Below are positions 47,098 to 53,831 of a stretch of 53,831 nt of DNA, piece by piece (within the stretch, counting starts at the first letter, position 1; every line of letters starts with the position of its first letter). A program made the position numbers and the translations under genes. Source of the stretch: Acidobacteriota bacterium (GTDB lineage: Bacteria > Acidobacteriota > Blastocatellia > Pyrinomonadales > Pyrinomonadaceae); NCBI GenBank assembly GCA_003223935.1, contig QHXQ01000045.1:1-53831 (forward strand), written 5' to 3'. The notes below the pieces were generated by a model. That model was not told the origin of the DNA. It made no database searches and was given only the letters and a program-made list of their open reading frames with translations.

Positions 47098-47400
47098 TCA
47101 ATCGCGCAAGACACTCGCATCGTCCACGTCGAGCGATTCGCGGTTGCGGAAGACGGTGATGATGATGCCAAGTCCGACCGCAGCTTCGGCGGCGGCCACC
47201 GTCATGACGATAAAGACGAAGAGTTGGCCCGACACGTCGCGGAAGAAGCTGGAGAGCGCAATGAACGTCAGGTTCACGGAGTTGAGCATCAACTCGATGC
47301 ACATGAACATGGCAATCGCGTTGCGCTTGATGATGACGCCCGCGACGCCAATCGTGAACAGGACGGCCGATAAGGCCAGATACCAAGACATCGGAATCAT
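47098..47400 (-). CDS. nuoK: NADH-quinone oxidoreductase subunit K
   Basis: Small membrane subunit of complex I; 100 residues, the family length. It has three helices with the conserved-type sequence AIAMFMCIELMLNSVNLTFI (glutamate in helix 2) and a second acidic residue in AAAEAAVGLGIIITVFR. ATG 47400 starts 4 bases after the nuoJ stop; ATG 47391 is an alternative. Confidence 0.97.
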   Translation of the reverse strand: MIPMSWYLALSAVLFTIGVAGVIIKRNAIAMFMCIELMLNSVNLTFIALSSFFRDVSGQLFVFIVMTVAAAEAAVGLGIIITVFRNRESLDVDDASVLRD

Positions 47401-47404
47401 CGGG

Positions 47405-48085
47405 TCACTCTCTCGTCTGCTCTTGCTCGTTCAAACCAAGCGTACGCGCCGCTTCGGCCGTCGTGTCAGACCTGACCGGCGTGTCGTCGCCGACGCGCGC
47501 CGGTTCGACCATTTGCAACGGCAACACCTGTGCGCCGGGCACGACCAAATCTTGTGGCCGCGCGGCGGTGCGGCGCGCGAGCGTCATTGCGCCGACGAGC
47601 GCCATCAGGATCAGAATCGAAGTGATCTCGAAGGGCAATAGGTATGTCGTGAACAGTCCTGTGCCGATTGATGCGGTCAGTCCGGTCGTTGATGGTTCGG
47701 CTGTGGCGAGGGGGCTGGGCGGCGCGGGCGCGTCGTTCACGTAGAAGAGGATGAAGGCGGCTTCGGCGAAGAGCACGGCCGCCAATAGCACCGCCGTCGG
47801 CACGAGGTAACGCAAACGCACGGGTCGTCTGACCTCTTCCTCCACGTTCAGCAGCATGATGACGAAGACCACGAGCACCATGATCGCGCCCGCATAGACG
47901 ATGATCTGCACGGCGGCGATGAACGGCGCGGCGAGCGTCAGATACAGCCCGGCGAGCGCGCCGAAGACGCCGATCAAAGAGATCGCGCTGTAGAGCGGAT
48001 TGCGTTGCGCCACCATCGCCAGTGCCGAGCCGATGGCTAAGCCGGCCAACAAAATGAACACGATGAAGGTCAGAATGTCTGACAT
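47405..48085 (-). CDS. nuoJ: NADH-quinone oxidoreductase subunit J
   Basis: Membrane subunit of complex I; 226 residues with five helices. YSAISLIGVFGALAGLYLTL and AVQIIVYAGAIMVLVVFVIM are the recognised NuoJ blocks. The hydrophilic C-terminal tail (about 50 residues, RTAARPQDLVVP onward) is longer than in short homologues. It directly follows nuoH with only 65 bases between them, where nuoI would usually be. Confidence 0.96.
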   Translation of the reverse strand: MSDILTFIVFILLAGLAIGSALAMVAQRNPLYSAISLIGVFGALAGLYLTLAAPFIAAVQIIVYAGAIMVLVVFVIMLLNVEEEVRRPVRLRYLVPTAVLLAAVLFAEAAFILFYVNDAPAPPSPLATAEPSTTGLTASIGTGLFTTYLLPFEITSILILMALVGAMTLARRTAARPQDLVVPGAQVLPLQMVEPARVGDDTPVRSDTTAEAARTLGLNEQEQTRE

Positions 48086-48150
48086 GGTCTATCGTTCGCC
48101 GGTCAGCGGAGATTCAATCGTTGCTGCTGAGCGGTTAGCTGCGCGCGCGC

Positions 48151-49200
48151 TTATGTGCCAAAGAAGAAAACGACCGTCGCCGTGATGATCAGATTCAGGA
48201 TCGCCATCGGCAACAGGAACTTCCAACCAAAGTTCATCAACTGATCGAAGCGGAAGCGGGGCAGCGTGCCGCGCAGCCAGATGTAGAGAAAGAGAAAGCA
48301 GATGACCTTGCCGAGAAAATAGAAGATGCCGAGAAGCGGAAACGTCGAGACGCCGGGGCCCTGCCAACCGCCGAAGAACATCGTCGTCGCCAGCATCGAG
48401 ACCGTAAACATGTTGACGTACTCGGCCATGAAGAAGAGCGCAAACTTGAGCGCGCTATATTCGGTGTGAAAGCCCGCGACCAACTCCGTCTCAGCTTCGG
48501 GCAGATCGAACGGCACGCGGTTCGTCTCGGCGATGGCCGAGATCAAGTAGATGATGAAGCCGAGCGGTTGAAAGATGATGTTCCAGCGCAAGCCGTGCCA
48601 GCCGCCTTGTTGCCCCACTATCTCGTAGAGATCAAGCGTGCCCGACAGAAGCACGACGCCGACGAGGCTCAAGCCGAGCGATAACTCGTAAGAGATCAAC
48701 TGCGCCGCCGAGCGCAAGCCGCCCATCAAACTGTATTTGTTGTTCGACGACCAACCTGCGAGCGCGATGCCATAGACGCCGACCGAAGTGATCGCCAACA
48801 CGTAGAGCAGGGCCACGTCGAAGCGCGCGACGACGAGCGGAAACACGATGCGTGTGCCCGGTATGTGAATTTCGGGCCCGAACGGATAGACGATGATCGG
48901 CATTAAAGCGCACGTGATCGCGAGGAACGGCGCGAGAAAATAGATGAAGCGCGTTGATTTGTCCGGCACGATCTCTTCTTTGAAGATGAACTTCAAGAGA
49001 TCGGCAAACGGTTGCAGGATGCCGCCCGGCCCGACGCGGTTCGGCCCCAGTCGTCCTTGTATGAAACCGAGCACGCGCCGCTCTGCCAGCACCGTGTAAG
49101 CCACGATCATCAGCACCACGACGAACGCCACGTTGATGCCGATGAACTGAAAGATGCCGCGCGCAACGGTCGGCCCGACAAGATTGTTCAGCCAATCCAT
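48151..49200 (-). CDS. nuoH: NADH-quinone oxidoreductase subunit H
   Basis: The subunit joining the membrane and peripheral arms of complex I and forming part of the quinone tunnel. The 349-residue protein has eight helices and the signatures [32 protein letters not shown] and [20 protein letters not shown], the acidic loop at the quinone site. It is preceded by a word-type palindrome in the gap to nuoG. Confidence 0.97.
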   Translation of the reverse strand: MDWLNNLVGPTVARGIFQFIGINVAFVVVLMIVAYTVLAERRVLGFIQGRLGPNRVGPGGILQPFADLLKFIFKEEIVPDKSTRFIYFLAPFLAITCALMPIIVYPFGPEIHIPGTRIVFPLVVARFDVALLYVLAITSVGVYGIALAGWSSNNKYSLMGGLRSAAQLISYELSLGLSLVGVVLLSGTLDLYEIVGQQGGWHGLRWNIIFQPLGFIIYLISAIAETNRVPFDLPEAETELVAGFHTEYSALKFALFFMAEYVNMFTVSMLATTMFFGGWQGPGVSTFPLLGIFYFLGKVICFLFLYIWLRGTLPRFRFDQLMNFGWKFLLPMAILNLIITATVVFFFGT

Positions 49201-49211
49201 AACAGTTAAAT

Positions 49212-49296
49212 GATGAAGGATGAGTGCAGAATGATGAATGAAAAACTAAAGATTTTGTCTTTTATTCATCATTCATCATTCCGCATCCATCCTTTC
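49212..49296. repeat. Intergenic palindrome between nuoG and nuoH
   Basis: gatgaaggatgagtgcagaa + tgatgaatgaaaaa (from 49212) mirrors tttattcatcattcatcatt + ccgcatccatcctttc (49261-49296) with a few mismatches. The word is ATGATGAATGA. It fills the 98-base gap between nuoG stop and nuoH start and may modulate transcript levels within the operon. Confidence 0.65.
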
Positions 49297-49298
49297 TG

Positions 49299-51590
49299 TC
49301 AGTCGCCTGCGGCAACAGTGGTTGCGCGCAGGTTTGCGTCCACAGTGATCTGGTAGAGCGGCGAGACGAGCACTGTGGGCGGCTTCGGGTTGCCGGCGTA
49401 GAGCAAGGGGAACTGCGGCGTCTTGCTCGTCAGCGTGCCCGGTTTGAATAGCTCGTGCCCGACCTTCGGCGTCTCTGTCGGCCGCGCGCTTGTCACGTTC
49501 ATGCTTTGTATACGCGCGCGTATCTCCTGTATCGCGCCCGTCATGTCGCGCGCTCCCGCAAGTGCGTGCTTCGCTTGCACGGGCCGGCTCTCATCCTTCA
49601 AGAGCGGATAGCGCAAGCCTTCATAGGCCGCGATGTGCTCGGCGATCTCGCGAAAGACCGCGCTCGCGGATAACTGGAAACCGAAGTCCGCATTGAGCGC
49701 GGAGGCGAGCGCCGCCGTGATCATCCAATCAGGGCGCGCTTGATGCACGGGCGGAATTGATTGACGCACGCGCTGCACTTGGCCCGCGTTGTTCGTAAAC
49801 GTCCCATCCGTCTCAGCAAAAGACGCGGCGGGGAAGACGACATCCGCGAGCGCGGTCGTCTCGGTCTCAAACAGTTCTTGCACGACGATCAGATCGAGTT
49901 GACGCAATGTCTCTTCGCGCCCGCGTAGGTGTTCCGGCAAGAGACTGCCTGCGATGTAGAGCGCGCGCAAACCTTGTCCCGCTTGATCGAGCAGTTGCGC
50001 GACGCTGAGCTTCGCGTTCATCAATCCGATGTCGTGCGCGCCGACGCTGTTGTTGTAGAACGGGAGCGGATGCAGCAGGAAACGCCGACCTTCGCGCGCA
50101 CCTAAAAGTTGCGGCAACTGTGCGAGCGTGGCCATCGCTGCTGCGCTCAACTCGCTGCCGAACAGCAACACGCAATCGCCTTGCGTCTCGTCAAGCGCGC
50201 GGCGCACATCTGCCAACGTCTTTGCTTCGACGCCGAGCTTGCCGGCCGCTAGTTCATCATCGTTCGCACCCGCGAGCGCGAGCACGACCGCATCTTCCGT
50301 GCCCGGATTGATGTGGATGAACTGCGCCGCTTGCTCTTTCAGACGGATCGGCACGCTGTTGAAGATGACGAGCCGCGCACCGCCATTTCTGACCGCTTGC
50401 CTGATCTGTTTGCCCGTCAAGGGCTGCAACTCTTCCGGCTCGCCGCCGACGAGGATGATCGTCTTCGCAAATCGAATGTCTCTGTGCGTGGCAAGCGGCG
50501 CGCTCAAGTTCTCGAAGCAGGGCGCGAGCGAGAAAGCGTCCGACGCGGTGAAGTTCTCTGTGCCGATGACTTCGCGCGCGAACTTCAGCAGCGCGTAGTT
50601 CGCTTCGTTCGTTAGCCGTGGGCTGCCGATGATGCCGAATGCGTCTGCGCCGTGCGCTTCGCCAATCGCGCGCATCCGCGCAGCCGTGTAGCCGATGGCA
50701 TCGTCCCACGTTGCGGGCACGAGCCGCCCGCCTTGCTTGTAGCGAATGAGCGGCGTGCGTATGCGCTCTTCGTGATTGATGAAAGGGTGTGCAAAGCGAC
50801 CTTTGATGCAGAGGAACTCGCCGTTGATACCGTCCACGTAGCGGTCGCGCGCGACGGCGCGCATCACTTCGCCTACGCGTGCGCCGAGCGACAATTGACA
50901 ACCGTCGGAGCAGAACGTGCAGGTCGTGATCGTCTGCGCCAACTCCCAAGGGCGCGCTTGATGCCTGTACGTGGCATCGAGCAGTGTCCCTGTCGGGCAG
51001 ACCTCGATGCAGTTGCCGCACTCTGAACAGTTGAGCCAGCCGTCATACGTGCCGATGACCGTGTGCGCGCCGCGCCCGCCCGCCTCAATCGCATCCTCGC
51101 CCATCCACTCATCACAGACGCGCGTGCAGCGTTTGCACAAGATGCAACGTTGCGGGTCGTTGGCCACCATCGGCGATAAAAATTTTTCCGGGGCGTAATT
51201 CTTCCGCTCGCTGAAGCGTTCTTCTAGCCCACCCCAATCAAAGACCATCTCCTGCAACTCGCACTCGCCGCCGCGATCACAGACCGGACAATCGAGCGGA
51301 TGGTTGGCCAACAAAAACTCAACCATCGCGCGCTGCGCCTTCTCGATCTCCTCGCTCTCGGTCGTGACGATCATGCCATCCGTGCAAGTGATCGTGCAGG
51401 AGGTTTGCAGCTTCGGCATCTTCTCGATGCGCACGAGGCACATGCGACACGAAGCTTGCAATGCGAGATCGGAGTAATAACAAAAGGACGGCACAGCGTG
51501 GCCGTGCTCGCGGCACACGTCAATCAAACGCGCGCCCTTCTCGGTCTCGTACACGTTGCCGTTGATCGTGACTTTGATTAAATCTGCCAT
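49299..51590 (-). CDS. nuoG: NADH-quinone oxidoreductase subunit G
   Basis: Iron-sulfur subunit of the peripheral arm, 763 residues. The N-terminal [2Fe-2S] ligands are in SFCYYSDLALQASCRMCLVR with a further cysteine near residue 65. The His/Cys cluster N5 is HPLDCPVCDRGGECELQ; two [4Fe-4S] motifs are CILCKRCTRVCDE and CSECGNCIEVCPTG. CTFCSDGCQL plus a later cysteine in FLCIKGRF match the extra N7 cluster found only in some bacteria. The C-terminal half is the molybdopterin-oxidoreductase-like domain without visible cofactor role. ATG 51590, 11 bases after nuoF, is the start; open frame upstream to 51860 overlaps nuoF and is not used. Confidence 0.95.
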   Translation of the reverse strand: MADLIKVTINGNVYETEKGARLIDVCREHGHAVPSFCYYSDLALQASCRMCLVRIEKMPKLQTSCTITCTDGMIVTTESEEIEKAQRAMVEFLLANHPLDCPVCDRGGECELQEMVFDWGGLEERFSERKNYAPEKFLSPMVANDPQRCILCKRCTRVCDEWMGEDAIEAGGRGAHTVIGTYDGWLNCSECGNCIEVCPTGTLLDATYRHQARPWELAQTITTCTFCSDGCQLSLGARVGEVMRAVARDRYVDGINGEFLCIKGRFAHPFINHEERIRTPLIRYKQGGRLVPATWDDAIGYTAARMRAIGEAHGADAFGIIGSPRLTNEANYALLKFAREVIGTENFTASDAFSLAPCFENLSAPLATHRDIRFAKTIILVGGEPEELQPLTGKQIRQAVRNGGARLVIFNSVPIRLKEQAAQFIHINPGTEDAVVLALAGANDDELAAGKLGVEAKTLADVRRALDETQGDCVLLFGSELSAAAMATLAQLPQLLGAREGRRFLLHPLPFYNNSVGAHDIGLMNAKLSVAQLLDQAGQGLRALYIAGSLLPEHLRGREETLRQLDLIVVQELFETETTALADVVFPAASFAETDGTFTNNAGQVQRVRQSIPPVHQARPDWMITAALASALNADFGFQLSASAVFREIAEHIAAYEGLRYPLLKDESRPVQAKHALAGARDMTGAIQEIRARIQSMNVTSARPTETPKVGHELFKPGTLTSKTPQFPLLYAGNPKPPTVLVSPLYQITVDANLRATTVAAGD

Positions 51591-51601
51591 TAGATAAAAC
51601 C

Positions 51602-52921
51602 TTAAACCATGCTCAGCGCCGCATCTTCTTTCGCGCCTGCAACGAGCGGCAGCAAGTGGCGTTTGAAATCTTCGGGAAATTTTTTGATCGCTGATTGAAT
51701 CGGCCACGAGGCGGCATCGCCGAGCGGGCAGAACGATTTGCCTTCGATGTTGTCGCAGATGTCGAGCAGGAGTTGCGCGTCTTCGGGGCGGCCCTCGCCG
51801 TCGGCAATGCGTTTGAAAACTTTGACGAGCCAATCCGTGCCTTCGCGGCAAGGCGTGCACCAGCCGCAGGATTCGTGTTTGTAGAACTCGGTCAGATTCT
51901 TCGTCGTCTCAAACACGTCAACCGTGCCGTCCATCACCATAAAGCCGCCTGAGCCGACCATCGAGCCGGCCACGACCAAGCCCTCGTAATCCATCCGCAC
52001 ATCTTTACCCAAGATGTCCGACGCCGGCATGATATAGACGCTTGAACCGCCGGGGATGACTGCCTTCAGTTGTCGCCCGCCCGCGATGCCTTGGCAGTCC
52101 TCCATGATGAACTTCTCCATATCGTCGTAGCCCATCGGCAGTTCATAGACGCCGGGGCGTTTGACGTGACCGGAGACCGACCACAGTTTCGTGCCGCCAC
52201 TTTTTTCCGTGCCGAGTTTCTGATAAGCCTCGCCGCCCATTTTGATGATGTCGGGCACGGCCGTTAAGGTCTCGACATTGTTGACGACGGTCGGGCAAGC
52301 GTAGAGACCAGAGACGGCCGGGAAGGGCGGCTTCATGCGCGGATGCCCGCGCATGCCCTCGAGCGAACTCAAGAGCGCCGTCTCCTCGCCGCAGATGTAC
52401 GCGCCCGCGCCCGTGTGCGTGTAAATCTCGCACGAGAAGTTCGTGCCGAGAATTTTTTCGCCGAGCAAGTTTGCTTTGCGCGCCTCGTCAAGCGCCTCGT
52501 CCATGATGTTGATGAGGTAGCGATACTCGCCGCGCGTGTAGATGTAGTTGACGCGCGCGCCGAGCGCGTAAGCCGCAATCAACATGCCCTCGATCAGCAT
52601 GTGCGGATCGCGCTCCATCAAGTAGCGATCTTTGAACGTGCCCGGCTCGGATTCGTCCGCATTGCAGACGACGTAGCGCGCCTTCGGCGAATCCTTCGGC
52701 ACGAAGCTCCACTTCATGCCGGTCGGGAAGCCTGCGCCGCCGCGCCCGCGCAAAGCGGACTTCTTCACCTCATTGATCACGGCATCGGGCGTCATACCAT
52801 CGAGGACTTGCTTCAAAGCCTCGTAGCCGCCGTTGCGCCGATAGACGTCGAGCGAGCGCGAATGCTCCAGATGAACGCGCCGGAGTTGCAACGGCTCGCA
52901 GCCGATTGCGCCAATGAACAT
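51602..52921 (-). CDS. nuoF: NADH-quinone oxidoreductase subunit F
   Basis: NADH- and FMN-binding subunit, the entry point of electrons into complex I; 439 residues. The FMN/NADH loops are RGRGGAGFPTGMKW (near residue 60) and GAGAYICGEETALLSSLEG (near residue 170). The [4Fe-4S] cluster N3 ligands are in ESCGWCTPCREG plus FCPLGDAA near the C terminus. All are intact. The gene lies 95 bases after nuoE; that gap contains a run of A and a tandem cacgaa word. Confidence 0.97.
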   Translation of the reverse strand: MFIGAIGCEPLQLRRVHLEHSRSLDVYRRNGGYEALKQVLDGMTPDAVINEVKKSALRGRGGAGFPTGMKWSFVPKDSPKARYVVCNADESEPGTFKDRYLMERDPHMLIEGMLIAAYALGARVNYIYTRGEYRYLINIMDEALDEARKANLLGEKILGTNFSCEIYTHTGAGAYICGEETALLSSLEGMRGHPRMKPPFPAVSGLYACPTVVNNVETLTAVPDIIKMGGEAYQKLGTEKSGGTKLWSVSGHVKRPGVYELPMGYDDMEKFIMEDCQGIAGGRQLKAVIPGGSSVYIMPASDILGKDVRMDYEGLVVAGSMVGSGGFMVMDGTVDVFETTKNLTEFYKHESCGWCTPCREGTDWLVKVFKRIADGEGRPEDAQLLLDICDNIEGKSFCPLGDAASWPIQSAIKKFPEDFKRHLLPLVAGAKEDAALSMV

Positions 52922-53016
52922 AAGCTTCAGCTTTAGGACAGAGTAATGATTTAGCGTGCGAGCTTGAGCTTGCTAAAAAAAAACCTAACCACGAACTCAC
53001 ACGAAGTGACACGAAC

Positions 53017-53586
53017 TCATCGCACCTTGACGGCGAACTTGTAATCGCCGCGCGCGCAGGCGTCCAGAATCTCGTCAACCTTCTCGGTCGTCAGATTCTC
53101 GTGGAAATCAAAACCGACTTGCAGCATCGGCGCAGTCCCGCACGAGCCGAGACATTCGACTTCAGAAAGCGTGAACTTGCCGTCCGCAGACGTCTCGCCG
53201 GGCTTGATGCCGAGACGTTGCGCGCAGTGCTCAGTAATGTTCCCTGCGCCCATGATCTTGCACGAGAGCGTCTTGCAAATCTGCACGTGATACTTGCCGG
53301 CCGGCTTCGTGTAGATCATCGAGTAGAACGTGGCAGTCTCCCACACATCCGTGATGCGCACGCCGAGCCGGTTGGCGATGTAAGCGACGCCGGGTTTATC
53401 TAACCAGCCGCGTTCGCGCTGCACGATGAACATGAGCGGCAGCATCGCCGAACGCCTACGCTCCGGCGGATACTTCGCCAAATGGCCGTCAATCTCCGCT
53501 TCGACCGCAGGCGAGAAGCGCGCAATCTCTTCCGGTACTTTCGCCTCTTGCGGCAACGGATTATCGGGCAGAAACTGCTGACTCAT
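53017..53586 (-). CDS. nuoE: NADH-quinone oxidoreductase subunit E
   Basis: Thioredoxin-fold [2Fe-2S] subunit working with NuoF; 189 residues. The cluster cysteines are in CKTLSCKIMGAG and VECLGSCGTAP. FSPAVEAEIDGHLAKYP and WETATFYSMIYTKPAGKYHV are typical family blocks. It starts 12 bases after the small membrane protein gene and is the first recognised nuo gene in the window; nuoA-D would lie beyond the right edge if the order is conventional. Confidence 0.96.
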   Translation of the reverse strand: MSQQFLPDNPLPQEAKVPEEIARFSPAVEAEIDGHLAKYPPERRRSAMLPLMFIVQRERGWLDKPGVAYIANRLGVRITDVWETATFYSMIYTKPAGKYHVQICKTLSCKIMGAGNITEHCAQRLGIKPGETSADGKFTLSEVECLGSCGTAPMLQVGFDFHENLTTEKVDEILDACARGDYKFAVKVR

Positions 53587-53598
53587 AATCTTTCAGGC

Positions 53599-53814
53599 TC
53601 AGCGCGGCAGTTGTTCGCGCGGCTGTTTGCTCAGCACATCCAATGCTAACGGCAGCGTGGTAGCGACGCCGACGAGAAAGAGCGTCCAACCGACGGCACG
53701 GCGTTGTTTGGGTTCAAGTCTGTCGGCGAGCAGCAAGGCCAGTCCCGCGCCGAGCGCCGCGCGCGTCCCGCCGATCAAAACGATTTCGGGGATGGTCAGA
53801 GTGCTCTTTCTCAT
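53599..53814 (-). CDS. Small membrane protein upstream of nuoE
   Basis: A 71-residue protein with two hydrophobic helices (IVLIGGTRAALGAGLALLLA; VGWTLFLVGVATTLPLALDV) joined by a charged turn (DRLEPKQRRA). Similar short proteins occur in many soil bacteria as I recall, with no assigned role. ATG 53814 is used; a GTG codon sits directly before it. The 12-base gap to nuoE suggests co-transcription, but it is not a known complex I subunit. Confidence 0.7.
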   Translation of the reverse strand: MRKSTLTIPEIVLIGGTRAALGAGLALLLADRLEPKQRRAVGWTLFLVGVATTLPLALDVLSKQPREQLPR

Positions 53815-53831
53815 CACGCCGTCTCTTATCT

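Noticed and set aside
49299..51590. Fusion of the missing NuoI into NuoG
   Set aside because: The paired [4Fe-4S] motifs in NuoG are its own standard N4/N5/N7 ligands; there are no additional ferredoxin repeats.

Overview
The window is a GC-rich, gene-dense bacterial chromosome segment. Several traits suggest an acidobacterium, probably near the Blastocatellia: a carboxypeptidase-regulatory-domain outer-membrane barrel, many multihaem cytochromes with system II (ResB/CcsA) maturation, a DUF3309 peptide, and intergenic hairpins built from short repeated words. The taxonomy is inference; no rRNA or tRNA gene was seen.

Layout. 1-3889 (+): the 3' part of an AMP-forming acyl-CoA ligase, a duplicated DUF6328-type membrane protein, a 50-residue DUF3309 peptide and a ferredoxin/metallo-beta-lactamase fusion. 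4006-10480 (-): an outer-membrane barrel followed by a 1413-residue cytochrome with ten CxxCH motifs and a C-terminal LVIVD propeller. 10887-13079 (+): an exported protein with two GlcG/HbpS-like domains. 13080-13697: a non-coding block with a REP-like palindrome and a 21-bp tandem array. 13698-18925: ResB and CcsA flanked by two paralogous membrane TPR proteins. 19178-23144 (+): three multihaem cytochromes and a lipoprotein. 23278-29689 (-): an operon of three unusual fusions, namely cyclic-nucleotide-binding domain/four [4Fe-4S]/di-haem b, FHA/heptahaem c, and 2x[4Fe-4S]/permuted pyridine-nucleotide flavoprotein. 30027-33516 (+): ECF sigma factor, anti-sigma factor and a PDZ protein. 33751-37188 (+): ATP-grasp, PilZ, unknown, and GCS2 carboxylate-amine ligase. 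37329-39266 (+): a secreted protein split by one in-frame TAA. 39324-40836 (-): a class I glutamine amidotransferase and a possible PD-(D/E)XK protein. 40893-53814 (-): the complex I genes nuoE-F-G-H-J-K-L-M, a TlpA-like thioredoxin, nuoN, and a small membrane protein ahead of nuoE. nuoI is absent and nuoA-D are not in the window.

The standout system is 19178-29689. Its parts could link the NAD(P)H/ferredoxin level to periplasmic c-type haems, with sensor domains (CNB and FHA) fused directly to the electron carriers. The ResB/CcsA block next to it supplies haem attachment. Across the window I count 38 CxxCH motifs plus one CX4CH in five proteins. A redox chain gated by cyclic nucleotide and phosphothreonine signals is my inference. 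The domain content, cysteine sets, paired H-x13-H helices, and a domain shared by the lipoprotein and the flavoprotein are read directly from the sequence.

Second theme: many gene boundaries carry long imperfect inverted repeats, each made from a different short repeated word. One word (GTGACAAGTGACGAG) recurs at two distant sites.
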